Shown: positions 1 through 12,478 of the stretch, piece by piece
How the letters are laid out: each line of letters opens with the position of its first letter
How positions within the stretch are numbered: the stretch's first letter is position 1
DNA from: Megaleporinus macrocephalus
Lineage: Eukaryota; Chordata; Actinopteri; Characiformes; Anostomidae
NCBI GenBank assembly: GCA_021613375.1
Contig: CM038725.1
Location: 37,701,824 to 37,765,823 of the forward strand
DNA: 64,000 nt
Direction of reading: 5' to 3'
The notes under the pieces: model-generated
Seen by the model: the letters and a program-made list of their open reading frames with translations, nothing else
Told to the model about the DNA's origin: nothing
Database searches by the model: none
Program-made: the position numbers and the translations under genes

Positions 1-1082
1 GAACCCACAAGTCCCATTTCTGCTTTGGATCCAGGAGCACCAGTAAAACAGACCCAAACTGATCCTCAGTTCTGTTATCTCTGACAGGAACGTGCACGCT
101 GGGTGAACAAGTTCCTCCACTGAGAAAACATCTGCAGCATCTGAAACTTTTAGAATCCCACACAGAGTGAAATCCCCTGTTCAGATGCCCCACCCCCTGT
201 TTCTGTTTCAGAAGATCAAGAAGAAAGACTTTAAACTTCCTCAGTGCAGGAGGAGCTGATCAGCAGTTCAGCTGTACGTCTGATGTTCTTCTAATAAACA
301 GCGTTTCTCTGTCAGGATGATCTGGTCCTCCAGCGGAGAGTGGTGAGTACTCAGACCTGCTGAAGAGCTGACAGGTGTTTGGAGGTTCTCTGGTGTGGAG
401 ATGTTTGGAGGAGATCAGTAACTGCTCTGAACAGCTTTTTCAGTAAATACTAGTTTCAGAAAGACGGACTGGTTTATTAACGTTATCAGCTGATCATCAT
501 TAATTACTGTCCTTTAATATCACTCAAGTTCTACTGCATGTGTGACTGAACACGGCGTCCAGCTTCTGCAGCGCAGCTCAGTTTCTGTAACCACTTCCTG
601 TGTAACCACTTCCTGTGTAGAGAATATGCAGTCTAGAGAACAGAGTCTTGAACAAAGTTCACTGTGACGTGACACCACCATCTTTAGATACATCTGTATT
701 TGTATTTTTCTCTCTTTTTGTTCTTCCAGTAAACCTGATTTCTTTTTTTAATCAGTGTATAACTTACAGGCTGGTTCTGGATAGTCTCTGCTGGAAGGTA
801 GAAAGCTGATCAGCACTTATAAAGGATGGAGATACGGGATACAAGACAGATGCATTAGGGTGGTGATATGCCTGTCAATGTGATGCTGTTGTTGCATTGA
901 CCGAGTGTTGAAATGGTGATGTCATCATGTAGCATATGTGTCAGCATAATGATGTCATTTTAGTTCCTTACAAGAAATGGGAGACATTGGAAGTTAGATA
1001 GGAGGTTCAAGCCTGGTCCTGCTTCAGACTGGTACCTCAGGTTTACCAGACGTTGTGGTTTCTTATGTTTTCATCCTTATAG
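1..1082. other. Non-coding flank upstream of a broken Ig exon
   Basis: I see no exon I can defend here. A short ATG at 317 is followed by a donor-like gtgagta near 342 and could be a leader exon of the broken Ig gene downstream, but it encodes only about nine residues with no hydrophobic core, so I do not call it. The end of the stretch (1065-1082) is pyrimidine-rich and ends in the AG that serves as acceptor of the Ig exon. Confidence 0.4.
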
Positions 1083-1352
1083 CTCTTGAGTATTCCAAAA
1101 AGATGAAACCTGGAGAGACTCTCATCCAGGATCTTCCCGTCTCAGAGCCTGTGAAGGTGACCTTTAACAGGACTGGGGACAGTTATCTGAACCTGGTGTA
1201 GCTGTGTGAGGTTGAAGGTTGTATAATCCAGTGTGACCCCCCGTATGAGGAGAGAGTGTTGTTCCAGTCCAGTCTGCAGCTGAAGGACCTGGAGAACTCA
1301 GATGGTGGTGTTTACACCATAATAGACACCAATAAAGTCAGCATTGTAAGAG
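1083..1352 (+). pseudogene. Broken Ig-like domain exon (receptor family member)
   Basis: A 270 nt block is bounded by an acceptor AG (1081-1082) and a strong donor gtaagt at 1353. Read in the phase used by the second Ig exon of the two intact genes, it encodes a domain of the same type: MKPGETLI near the start and NSDGGVYTII near the end, matching the DSGVYTI strand of genes A and B, where the usual cysteine is replaced. An in-frame TAG at 1199-1201 breaks it after NLV. No matching membrane exon was found downstream. It is most likely a dead member of the local Ig receptor family. An alternative is a sequencing or assembly error at the stop. Confidence 0.6.
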
Positions 1353-1570
1353 GTAAGTCTTGACCACAGTTGGGACAGGGGCAACAAAAGGCTGGAAAAG
1401 TAAATGGTAAGCAGCTGGAGGAGCAATCTGTCACATGACTGGGTAAAATGTTGATGGTAGCGCTACTGTTCAAGTCTGGGTTTTAGTTTAAAGCCTGATG
1501 TACGCTTCTGTGCCGAATCTGTCAAAGCTGTTGAACACAATTACTTGTACTGCATAAATTACGGTGAAGG

Positions 1571-1880
1571 TTATGTTGTAGGGTACTGTGTAGGTTGTGG
1601 CTTAGGGTATGGTGTACAGTACTTTGAAGGGCACAGCATAGGGTATTGCATTGGTGTACGGCTTCGGATATAGTGTAGGTTATGGTGTTGGGTACAGCGT
1701 AGGTTGCAGAGTAGCCTATGATATAGGTTATGGTTTAGGGTATGGTCTTGGATACGGTGTTGGGTACAACGTAAATTACAGAGTATGGTATAGATTATGG
1801 TGTTGGGTACGTTCTTGAATACCATGTAGAGTAAGATGTAGCAGCATTAAGTACGGTATAGGTTATGGTGTAGGTTGTTG
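1571..1880. repeat. Degenerate ~20 bp tandem repeat
   Basis: Loosely repeated blocks of the form taggttatggtgt and gggtacagcgtagg run through this stretch with many substitutions. The open frame on the minus strand across it is only repeat and is not a gene. Confidence 0.55.
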
Positions 1881-2055
1881 TCCTTGTCTCAGTCTCATCA
1901 TTTGGACTCTGTTTTGTCTCAGTCTCATCATTTGGACTGGTCTGATTATTTGGCCTCCATAAATTTTGGGCTCAGTGAATATCAACAAACAAATAATAAC
2001 CAGCTAAGCCATGAAAGCCATGACAAGAATAATTAGATTCTCAACCGGGCAGCAA

Positions 2056-2798
2056 ACTACAGCGCCTCTCACATCTAGAGACCCTGAATCTCCTTAAACC
2101 TTCTGTAACCACTACAGCTCCTCTCACATCTAGAGACCCTGAATCTCCTTAAACCTTCTGTAACCACTACATCTAATCTCACATCTAGAGATCCTGAACC
2201 TCCTTTAACCTTCTGTAACCACTACAGCTCCTCTCACATCTAGAGACCCTGAATCTCCTTAAACCTTCTGTAACCACTACAGCTCACCTCACATCTAGAG
2301 ACCCTGAATCTCCTTAAACCTTCTGTAACCACTACAGCTCCTCTCACATCTAGAGACCCTGAATCTCCTTAAACCTTCTGTAACCACTACAGCTCACCTC
2401 ACATCTAGAGACCCTGAATCTCCTTTAACCTTCTGTAACCACTACAGCTCCTCTCACATGTAGAGACCCTGAATCTCCTTTAACCTTCTGTAACCACTAC
2501 AGCTCACCTCACATCTAGAGACCCTGAATCTCCTTTAACCTTCTGTAACCACTACAGCTCACCTCACATCTAGAGACCCTGAATCTCCTTTAACCTTCTG
2601 TAACCACTACAGCTCCTCTCACATCTAGAGACCCTGAATCTCCTTAAACCTTCTGTAACCTCTACAACTCCTCTCACACCTAGAGACCCTGAATCTCCTT
2701 AAACCTTCTGTAACCACTACAGCTCCTCTCACATCTAGAGACCCTGAATCTCCTTTAACCTTCTGTAACCACTACAGCTCCTCTCACATCTAGAGACA
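2056..2798. repeat. 55 bp minisatellite, ~13.5 copies
   Basis: A 55 bp unit repeats with few changes; each unit holds ctcacatctagagaccctga and ccttctgtaaccactacag. Successive agctc words, for example at 2281 and 2336, are exactly 55 bases apart. Variation is concentrated at two spots (ctcctc/ctcacc and cttaaa/ctttaa), which suggests recent spread of a few unit types. Confidence 0.95.
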
Positions 2799-3026
2799 CT
2801 TAGCTTTTAACTTTTCTATCATCGTTTGTATCAGTTTGTTCTTCAGTTTTATGCATTACTAGATGGTTTCCTCTCTCAGACCACGCCTTTTACAGCATTC
2901 ATCACTCGCTCTTGCAAGAAACACTTCCTCTCTCACACACTGCACTGCCCCCCCCCCTCTTCTTCTGTTTCTCTTTGTACACGTGTGTTCATGTGGGGCT
3001 CGAGTGGTGAGTGTGGTTGAGTTTTT

Positions 3027-3680
3027 TTTACTGATTATATTTTATTTGAAGTGTTTATGTACTGATTATATTTCATTTGTATAACCAGTTTAAGTACTGT
3101 TTATATTATATTTGTAATGTTTAAATACTGGTTATATTATATTTGTAATGTTTTTGTACTGGTTATATTATATTTGTAATGTTTAAGTACTGGTTATATT
3201 ATATGTGTAATGTTTTTGTACTGGTTATATTATATTTGTAATGTTTAAGTACTGGTTATATTATATGTGTAATGTTTTTGTACTGGTTATATTATATTTG
3301 TAATGTTTAAGTACTGGTTATATTATATGTGTAATGTTTAAGTACTGGTTATATTATATTTGTAATGTTAAGTACTGGTTATATTATATTTGTAATGTTT
3401 TTGTACTGGTTATATTATATTTGTAATGTTTATGTACTGGTTATATTATATTTGTAATGTTTATGTACTGGTTATATTATATTTGTAATGTCTAAGTACT
3501 GGTTATATTATATTTGTAATGTTTAAATACTGATTATATTATATTTGTAATGTTTATGTACTGGTTATATTATGTTTGTAATGTTAAAGTACTGATTATG
3601 TTTTATTTGTAATCAGAATCAGAATCAGACTTTATTGTTTAAGTAATGTTTAAGTACTGGTTTTATTATATTTGTAATGT
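3027..3680. repeat. 31 bp AT-rich minisatellite, ~21 copies
   Basis: Units contain tactggttatattatatttg followed by taatgttt and a variable trinucleotide (aag, ttg or atg). The array ends only about 15 bases before the start codon of Ig gene A and reaches almost to its splice acceptor. Near 3612 it is interrupted by a short aatcagaatcagac tract that resembles the tail of a dispersed fish retroposon. Confidence 0.93.
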
Positions 3681-3695
3681 CTCTGTAGGTCAGTC

Positions 3696-5254
3696 ATGCG
3701 GTCCTGCAGTTCTGCTCTCTGTGTCCTGATCTTACTGACCACTACAGTCCCTACTGGTAAGTACTGCACTCTCACTCCTGCAGCACATTGTTAATGACTT
3801 CCATGTTACATCTTTGGTTACACGGTTTGGTAGATCAGTAATATGTTATTGTAGATAAAAATAAAAACATAATATTTAATAAACATGTTCAATATTGTAC
3901 CTTCACCTGCTGGACTTTCTTTGTACGTCTGCTGTTTTGTTGACAGGAAAGTTGTGTTGAGGTTGGCGAGTTATCTTTTTCATTCTTTATCCTGATTGTT
4001 TTATCTCTTTTATCTTAATCACTATTTTAGTGTTTGGATTAGCTGATTCTTCAGTGAAGGTGGAGCTACATGGTTCTGCTACTCTGTCCTGCTCTGAGAG
4101 ATGCTCTAGTTTGGTCAGATGGACTGTGTTCCATAAGCACGGTGACACTCTGGCTGAGTGTGATCAGACTTCCTGCAGATCAGTGAAGGAGGGATATCAG
4201 ATGATCCATCATCAGTACCTGAATGGAGATCTGTCTCTCACCATCACTGAGGTTGATTTCAGTAAGAGGGGCTGGTACACGTGTGACTGTGATGGTACAG
4301 ATCTCTGTGACGTGAAGCTTCAGGTTGAACGTAAGTATTTTTCTGATTAATTTACTGATCATTACTGATAGAAACCCAGTCATTTAGATGATGTGCCTCA
4401 GATCTATACAGAGCTCATTATGTTCTAATCTCTAGCTTGTCTGGTAAGTCTTGTCCTTAACCTGACAAAGAACTGCCTGCTTTGATAGGAAAGGGCTGTT
4501 TGCACAACATTGTACATAAATACTAAAAGTTATTGTTCCACTTTATATTACGTGTCTCTAATAACTGTGTAGTTACACAAAAACAACACATGCAACAACA
4601 TTAACATCAATTTATTTTTTGTCTAATGTTATTATACAGGTGTATGTTGATAGTTGGAAATCTCAATTTTAACAATACTTTAGTAATAACATGAGTCTAG
4701 CTATATTTGTTATTAGACCAGCAGGTTTGTTCCATAAGCCTTGTGTGTAATAACTTACATTCATTTTAGCTTTCCTGACAATTGTCTAACATTTACATTG
4801 CTAGCACTGTGACATTGTAACCAGTTTCTTTAAACTATTATATAAAGTATTTATTATACAGCATTTACACAGCAACAGCAAATGACCACTTCCCCTAAAA
4901 AGTTTAATCTAATTAATTAAATGTGCTGCTTATATTACTCCCAAAGCATTATCTATATTAACACTTGCATAGTAATTACACAGAAACTGCCCATATAGTG
5001 TAACTTTTCCAGAATTACTATAGAATAGTTGTGTTGTATCTAATGTTGATAACTGACCAGGAATAATGAGCTATACTTTGATAAATTATTAGAACTGATC
5101 AGCTACTACTTATCCACAACAGAAGTGCATAATATGCTAGTAGTTATGGTGATGCAGCAAAAAGATAAAAATTTCAAAACACTTGAACTGTAAAATCTGT
5201 AACATTTAGTTACTCTGTGTAACAATAAAGTCCTCAAACAAGCTTACAGGTATA

Positions 5255-5328
<74 letters not shown>

Positions 5329-6493
5329 CCTGGTTAAAAAATGAAAACAATCACTTTTGTAGTTATTAGAAATGTGAATGTTATTTTTTGTAAAATATGT
5401 TCCTGTCCCTTTAAGAAAACAATGCCTCGTAAAGTTAGGTTTCAACGTACAAGTGGAACATGTGCTTTTGGTCAGCAGGCTAGATTTACTTCTAGATAAT
5501 TGGCTAAAATTCTGTATCTGGCCTATAGTGATAATCTAGGGGTGGGGCTAAAAGAAAGGAGGAGGAGTGAGAGAGCGGAGAGACGAGAGAGAGAGTAACG
5601 GGGAAGAGAGAGAAGAGTGCAGCGGCAGAGGAGAGTGTGAGAAAGTCCTGCAGCGTTTGACTGAAAATAAAAAGTTACTAGAACGTTTAGCGCTCAGTAA
5701 ACAACTGAATGTTGGATAAGTTGGTGTGAAACCCGCAGTGAATCAACTTTGCTGTGTGTAAGTGCTTGGCTCTTGCTAAAAGTGCTCTGTTAGCTTCGTT
5801 AGCTGTAGCTGTTCGCTGCACCGGGGGTCGTAAGTCTGCTCGTTCGTAACTCCAGGAGGTCGTTAACCAGATAGCGTTCTGAACTACCGCGGTGTTCTGA
5901 GTTCCTCTGGCTTCGAGGGAGGACTCTTTCTGCTCGCTCGCTCGCTCGCTGTACGGACCGGAGACGGAGGCGTGTGAAACTGCTGCGTTGGTGACTGAAA
6001 CTACAATTATAAACGAGGAAACTTTGTTTTATTTGGCTTGAAGAGCGAAGAGGCCATTTTATGTTTCACGGGCCACAACGCCCCCATCTACGTTACAGGC
6101 CTGCATCGAGGGGGGTTTGTATTACTGTGTGCGTGTGTGGGCCACTTTCGCAGTATTATTGTTAAAGTTTTCTGTGTTCAAAGGTGTTATTTAGTAAGTA
6201 CTAAATTTCATTGAAGCGTTATAATTGTTGAACTGCTCAAGGGACTAACCTTTATGGATTTGTGTGTGTAGCATACATAATTGTCTTTGGTGGTATATAC
6301 TTTTGTTACGTTTTTTTATATTGAGCAAAGGACAATACTATTATTAGGTTTAAAATGTAGATAAGCTCCTACTCATATTTGCTGAAAAAGTATTTCTTTT
6401 GAGATAAATCAGGTTTAAGCAAGACTCAATTGAACCCAGAGCCCCTCTACTTGTTAACTCTTAACTTAGGCATAAGAAAGAGAGGTGAGGGCG

Positions 6494-6579
<86 letters not shown>

Positions 6580-7708
6580 TTAGAAAGAGAGACAGAGAGC
6601 AATCTGATTAACATACATTTACCCAGCAGACAAACATAACAAACTTTAAAGGTCATGTAATTACATGAGGCAAAATAAAAATTGTAACTGTGTAACTACA
6701 TGAGCTGTATCCGTCTGTAACATTGTTTATATCACTAGTAGTTACGTTGTTGTTGCATGTGTTGTTTATGTTACTAAGTGTTATGTTACTATATTTTAGG
6801 TTATTGACCCGCTGAAATATATAGAACTGAGGAACAGGGAGGAGACGGGGTGGTAGGGGGATTTGTGGAGACCTGGTCACAGGAAGTGGAAGATAAAGAT
6901 GTTAAGTAATAATAATAAACAAATGAAAAACTTAAAGTAAAGCTGCAGCCAAACCTGCACAGTATGTTCTCACACTGGACGTTACCACCAACACTGGAGT
7001 GACCACAGTGTTCAGGACTGTAAGTAATAAAACTCTTTTTCTCTCAGCTTTAAATACCTCAGTTCAGATAGAGTCCGGTGAATCTCTCATCCTGGATTTA
7101 CACATACCAGAAGAAGTGGAGGTGATTTATAGCAGTACAGACCCAGCTGGACCGTCCAGTGGTCAGATCTGTACAGTAGATGGACGTTCACTACAGAGTG
7201 AACCTGAATACACTCAGAGAGTGTCGACTGCTGTTACACTGAGAGGAGTGACTCCATCTGATAGTGGAGTTTATACTATAAAGGACAAACTGAATGATGA
7301 GGTCATTCACACCTACACAGTGAGTGTGGGGTCAGCAGGTGGAGGTGAGTTAACAGGTATGTGACTACATGATGTCTGTCTGTCCAATCAGAATTCACTG
7401 AACAGGAATCTGAGTTTAATGATGGTGTTCAGTTTAAACTCACTGTTTGATAAACCTGTGTGTGTGTTTGTTTTGTAGATCTGGACACTGATAGACGAGC
7501 TGCTGGACCAGTGTTGGTGACTGTACTGCTGCTGGTTATACTGGTAGCTGTGATTGTGGGTTTAATGGTAAAGACTGTGTTGCAGAGTAAAGAACTTCAG
7601 CAGCTCCGGACGAACACTAGGAGTAGTGATATAGAACTGAATGGACTCAGTAACCCCTCTCCAGAAGAAGGGAGACTGTCTTCCTCCAATGATGAGCAGA
7701 AACTCTGA
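3696..7708 (+). CDS. Type I membrane receptor with two Ig-like domains (gene A)
   Basis: Four exons join in frame: 3696-3756, 4031-4330, 7048-7344 (or 7356) and 7479-7708, giving 295 or 299 aa. The first three junctions are phase 1, as is usual for Ig genes. Exon 1 is a signal peptide (MRSCSSALCVLILLTTT). Exon 2 is a V-like domain with seven cysteines (C41, C45, C64, C69, C105, C107, C113) and the VRWTV and YTCDC strands. Exon 3 is a second Ig-like fold where DSGVYTI replaces the usual DxGxYxC, so its core disulfide is missing. Exon 4 has a membrane helix (VTVLLLVILVAVIVGL) and a short tail with no tyrosine, hence no ITIM or ITAM. The start is chosen because gene B has the same leader. Two donors 12 nt apart (7345, 7357) both keep frame. 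A cell-surface immune or adhesion role is inferred from architecture; ligand and family name are unknown. Confidence 0.8.
5258..5326. repeat. (TA)n microsatellite in intron 2 of Ig gene A
   Basis: About 34 uninterrupted TA dinucleotides. The minus-strand IYIYIY open frame across it is an artefact. Confidence 0.97.
5460..6480. other. GC-richer intronic block, possible mobile-element promoter
   Basis: Within the AT-rich intron 2 of Ig gene A this block is richer in GC and CpG. It has a purine run (gagagagcggagagacgag near 5571), repeated gctcgctcgctcgct near 5933, and gttagctgtagctg. It has no long open frame. Such islands in fish introns are often the 5' parts of retroelements, but no coding domain confirms this. 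Confidence 0.3.
6495..6574. repeat. (TA)n microsatellite in intron 2 of Ig gene A
   Basis: About 40 TA dinucleotides without interruption, followed by a gagagacagagag purine tract. Confidence 0.97.
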
Positions 7709-9044
7709 GCAGTCTCCAGGTGGGTAAGTGCCACAGCTGTACATCTCCAAAAGGGTTGAGCTAGCTCCAAATTGTAATCTTGTACTACTCGAGAACGTAA
7801 ATCAGTCTTGACCCGAGTGGAAATGGCGGGATTGTGGGGGCGTGTGTGGTGGGTGGGGGAAGGTGTTAGGTGGGTCTGGAAATTGTTGTTGAGACCACCC
7901 TGTCTGAGGTAACTAGAAGATTAATTATTACTGAATATGAACTAAAACAGTCAGTTCTCCAGGTTCAGCCTAATGATGAGCTGCTGGTACACACAGACTC
8001 AATGCCATCGAGACAAGGGGTCTGTCTCAAAACTTAGTGAGGGTCTACACAGACTGCATTTTACATCATACTATCCGGCAACCGACATGTAGACTGTCCC
8101 AATTCTTACATACCTTAAACATGCTGTCTACTGAGGAACCTTATTTACACCTGATTTTAAAGAAGCATCGAACGCTTCCTCAGCCGCTAAGACAATCCCA
8201 TGATGCACCGCAGGCTGATCTAGGAGCAGTGAAGTGGTTTTAAAATGTGAGTTATTTTGATTCTCTGGAGTTTTAATGTGTTTCTGGTCATATAATCACA
8301 CAAAACAGTATTTTATTATCAACTCTGTAACGAGTCCTTCACCACTTACACTTTATACTCCAGACATTAGCATTTATGTCGTGGCTTTCGAGAACTAAAC
8401 ACATGTGAGAGCTAGTGAGCGACACCATCTAGAACTTACACTACTTCCAAAACAGACCTCAACAAACCAGCAGTACGAGTTGTTACTGCGCTGACCTGCA
8501 AGAAAGATCAGAACGATATGAAGATAAAGACACGAGGCCAGCAGGGACTGTCTGTTCTGCAGAGAGAGTTTGAGGTAAATATTTAATATTTTATTAATGA
8601 AAACGTACGTGTCGCCCACAGCTGAAGAGATTGCGTGAACAGTGACGCGGTTCTCTCTCTACGTGATCTCATTGGCTGTAGCTAGACACTGCTGTTGACT
8701 CACAGTCGCCGACTGGTCTAGATATTAAACATGCTGGATGTTTGCTGGGCGTCTGCGATTAGTCGGCGAGCGTCTTTCAGCCGTTCACACTACACAACTG
8801 AGCGAGCGTCAAGTGGTCGTTGATTTGCCTCCGAGCAGAGGCTTTTGTTGAGGTTTGTTTGTGGTGAAAACATGATCCGACCTCGATCCGACTCAAGTAT
8901 TAGGTGTACTTCTCTCTCTCTCTCTCTGCGTATCTCTCTGCGTATCTGCATCTCTCTCTGCATCTCTCTCTCTCAGTGAAAATGTATGTACATCACCCCG
9001 TCAGATTAAACGCTCAATAATGCCAAATACATCTCAGCACTTTA
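7709..9044. other. Gene A 3' flank and unclassified repeat-like DNA
   Basis: No coding region is supported. From about 8020 the text (gtctgtctcaaaacttag, and catgatgcaccgcagg near 8199) looks like the ends of non-autonomous DNA transposons common in fish, and a CT-rich microsatellite lies at 8911-8974. No clear polyadenylation signal for Ig gene A was found close to its stop. Confidence 0.35.
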
Positions 9045-10449
9045 TTGAAATCCTTCCAGATCATCAACTACAGCTTCTCCTTCAGACCCAACAGACTAAC
9101 TGACTGCGTAGAAAATACACTCCCATTAACTTTAGACAACGTTGCACCTATAAAAATTAAAGATGCAACAGAAAAAGCTCGCTCCGTGTACAACAATGAA
9201 ATACGCACCTTAAGACAGACAGTACGGATATTAGAGCGCAAATGGAGAGTGACCAAGCTGGAGGTGTCTCACTCTGCTTGGAAGGACAGCCTTAGCAGTT
9301 ACAGAAAGACACTTATTAAAACACGCTCAGCATACCTGTCCTCACTCATCAACACACGCTCAGCATACCTGTCCACACTCATCGAACACAACAAAAACAA
9401 TCCTAGAGTTTTATTTAGCACAATCGCAAAACTTACCAAAAATCAGGAACTGAACCTCAAATACCCGCTGACTACAGCAGCAATGATTTCATGGACTTTT
9501 TCAATAGCAAAATCGAGAATATTAGACAAAATGTTCTACCAATACGAGTAACTTATCCTTCATCTGGTTTGGCTCAAACAGCACGAAATGTGGTTTTAGA
9601 AGAAACACTAGAAACATTTTCTCCACTCCAGCAGACAGAACTAGAAAAACTTATCTCTTCCTCAACTTCTGCTACATGCACACTCGATATGATTCCAACA
9701 AGCCTATTGAAACAAGCATTACCAGCTATTATTAAACCGTCCTATCACCTAAACCAACTATCATCAACTCTTCTCTTAGTCTGGGTCATGTACCCAAGTC
9801 TTTTAAACTAGCTGTGATAAAACCCTTGATAAAGAAACCAAATCTTGACCCCAGAGAACTGTCCAGTTATAGACCCATTTCCAATTTACCTTTTATCTCT
9901 AAGATTTTAGAAAAGGCTGTAGCTCGACAACTCTGTTCTCATCTACATAAGAACAACATATATGAAAAATTCCAATCTGGTTTTAGACCCCACCACAGCA
10001 CAGAGACAGCTTTAGTTAAGATAACAAATGATCTTCTTCTTGCCTCTGATCAGGACCACGTATCTCTACTGGTGTTACTAGATCTAAGTGCAGCTTTTGA
10101 CACTATAGATCAGATATTCTCTTGGACAGACTAGAAAATATAGTTGGAATCACAGATTAATCCAGATTAGATAAGATAGAAGATTGTGTAAGAGATATTA
10201 GACTTTGGATGCTGCAGAACTTCCTTCTTTTAAACCCTGATAAAACGGAAGTTCTCCTCCTCGGCCCAAAGGCTGCTCGGATTAAATGTTCAGATTTAAT
10301 GTTAAATCTCACTGATTTCTCTGTAGTTCCTGGTTCAGTAGTTAGAAATCTTGGTGTGTTTGACTCAGATCTGACATTTAATCAACACATAGGTAATATT
10401 ACAAGAACAGTGTTTCTTCACCTACGAAACATTTCAAAGTTAAGAAATG

Positions 10450-11173
10450 TGTGTGATAAAGCGTGTTCCCCCAACCACAAAATGTGGCCAAGAAGACACC
10501 CTTTATGGGTAGAGTCGGGCGAATGGTCTGGAGCACCGGATAAAAACGGCAGAGAGGCAAAATTAGTCCATCACCTTTTATAGCCAATCACCTCCAAATA
10601 CACACAACGCCAAAAAAGCAATAAAGAGAAAGAAAAAAAGAAATAAACACACAAACAGAAAGCAAACGGCCTAACAGAGGTATAAGGCAAAGACTATAAC
10701 ATCATAAGTTACATAATTTACTAGCCTACATGGCGTTACCTCTCACAGGCAGCTTAGCGAAGAGTAACCCCTTCCTCTATCATTGGGGGGTATAAATACA
10801 GGTAGCCCCTCCCCGGCATATACCACCATTAATTACAGGTTAAAACATTACACCCCAATTATTTACACAAAGCCCCAAAACCTTCAACATGGCAATGTCA
10901 CGGCACATGGTCTCATCACAAACAATAGCTGTCTCTGGAATAGATAGTCAACCTGCATACAATGATCAATACACATATTCTCCTTCAAAGACACTCTTCC
11001 TCCCCTCCCCGTCTACACAGGTTGGACTCACCCAGGTAGGTTAAATTCAGGAGCTACCCCACTGGTACTCTTTTGGAACCCTGAAGGTAAGTATCAACAG
11101 TGCCAATTTGAAAAAGTTAAGAACATATGCCTGAGTAACTTTGGTAATGGGTAGGGGTAACCTACATCATTAC
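10450..11173. mobile_element. LTR-like insertion nested in the L2 LINE
   Basis: Removing these 724 bases restores the LINE frame exactly: KLRN before and LSVSDAEKLIHVF after, joined through one codon. The 4-mer AATG occurs on both sides (10446-10449 and 11174-11177) as a target duplication. The insert begins TGTGTGATAAAG and ends near CATTAC(A). It has no open frame, a tataaata box at 10791, an AATAAA at 10620 and, on the minus strand, a TATAAAAGG near 10582. Size, ends and promoter-like words fit a solo LTR. Its orientation and family are not settled. Confidence 0.65.
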
Positions 11174-11998
11174 AATGCGTTATCTGTGTCTGATGCTGAA
11201 AAGTTGATACATGTCTTTATAACCTCAAGTCTAGATTATTGTACTGCATTATTGTCAGGATGCTCCAGCAGGAACCTGAATAAACTTCAGTTAGTTCAGA
11301 ACGCTGCAGCTAGAGTACTAACTAAAACCAGAACATTCCATCATCAGTCCAGTTTTATCAGCTACACTGGCTTCCTGTTAAATTCTGTATCCACTATAAA
11401 ATTCTTTTACTGACGTATAAAACCCTGCACGGTCTCGACCGGAGTACCTGCAAGATCTAATCTCCTATTATGAACCGCCGCATTCACTCAGATCACAGGA
11501 TGCTGGTTTTCTAATAGTTCCTAAAATTCAGAAGACTTCAATGGGGGGAAGAGCTTTTTCCTACAAAGCCTCCAAACTGTGGAATAATCTCCCAGTTAAT
11601 GTTCGGGACTCTGACACAGTCTCAATATTTAAGTCCAGACTAAAAACATACTTGTTTAGTATCTTCTGGTAATTAATCTTCTCTTTTAGATGAAGACAGG
11701 AGATCTGGGGGTTCTTGGACACAGAGGTTTATGGTAAACTGAGATGTTGGTGCTGTTGTTCCACCACTTCACGCGATCACACAGGTTTGTTGATGGTGGA
11801 GTGGGGGGGTCCCAGTGTCTCAGGGTGGTCTCATGTCCATGTTACCTTCTGGTTCTCTCCTTTTAGTTTAGGCTGTTATAGTTAGATCTGCCGGAGTCGC
11901 CAGCCTCACTCTAAAATTCTGAATATTCATATTCTCTACAGTCATACTCCCGAGCCCAACTCACTCTCTCTATTTACTCTTCCTGAGGAAATGACTGT

Positions 11999-12185
11999 CC
12001 TCCCATCACCAGCCAGCTCACCTCCCCACCATCACCAGCCAGCTCATCTCCCCACCATCACCAGCCAGCTCACCTCCCCACCATCACCAGCCAGCTCACC
12101 TCCCCACCATCACCAACCAGCTGACCTCCTCACCATCACTAGCCAGCTCACCTCCTCACCATCACCAGCCAGCTCACCTGTCCAT
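11999..12185. repeat. 26 bp minisatellite, ~7 copies
   Basis: Units contain ccatcaccagccagctcacc followed by tcccca. The array lies inside the 3' untranslated part of the L2 LINE copy, just before its tail. Confidence 0.9.
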
Positions 12186-12284
12186 TTACTGCTACACCCT
12201 CAGTTACATCACTGTGCCATCCAGATGAACCAGCATTGAGATAGGATGGGACTGTTTCAGCTCACACCCACTTTACATAAAGAC

Positions 12285-12362
12285 TCAGCCAGAGACTGCC
12301 TCAGCCAGAGACTGCCTCAGCCAGAGACTGCCTCAGCCAGAGACTGCCTCAGCCAGAGACTG
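12285..12362. repeat. 16 bp tandem repeat, ~5 copies
   Basis: The unit cagccagagactgcct is repeated with almost no change within the 3' region of the L2 LINE. Confidence 0.9.
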
Positions 12363-12478
12363 AGTCTGGCTTGCTCTCTGGGGGGTATATGTTATAACTG
12401 TCTGTTTTCAAAACTCTGTAAAGCTGCTTTGAGACAACATAGTTTTAAAAAGCTCTACACAAATAAACTTGACTTGAC

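Larger units (their letters stand above)
9045..12478 (+). mobile_element. Decayed L2-clade LINE, 5' truncated
   Basis: Plus-strand fragments follow L2 pol order. They are a linker before the RT (about 9060-9460, KNNPRVLFSTIAKL), RT start (9814-10134, [20 protein letters not shown] and [12 protein letters not shown]), a later RT part (10209-10448, NPDKTEVLLLGPKA), a C-terminal part (11178-11410, SSLDYCTALLSG, KLQLVQNAAARVLT), and KLWNNLPVNVRDSD near 11575. A tail at 12410-12478 (gtaaagctgctttgagaca, then acttgacttgac) is the L2-type 3' end. Between 10134 and 10205 the segment that should carry the catalytic FADD box is gone, and several frameshifts and stops occur, so the copy is dead. A duplication of about 33 bp (RSAYLS twice near 9335-9375) lies inside it. 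A 724 bp insert splits it at 10450. The endonuclease part is missing. Confidence 0.85.

Noticed and set aside
7562..7750. Minus-strand frame opposite the membrane exon of Ig gene A
   Set aside because: Shadow of the plus-strand coding exon with no features of its own.
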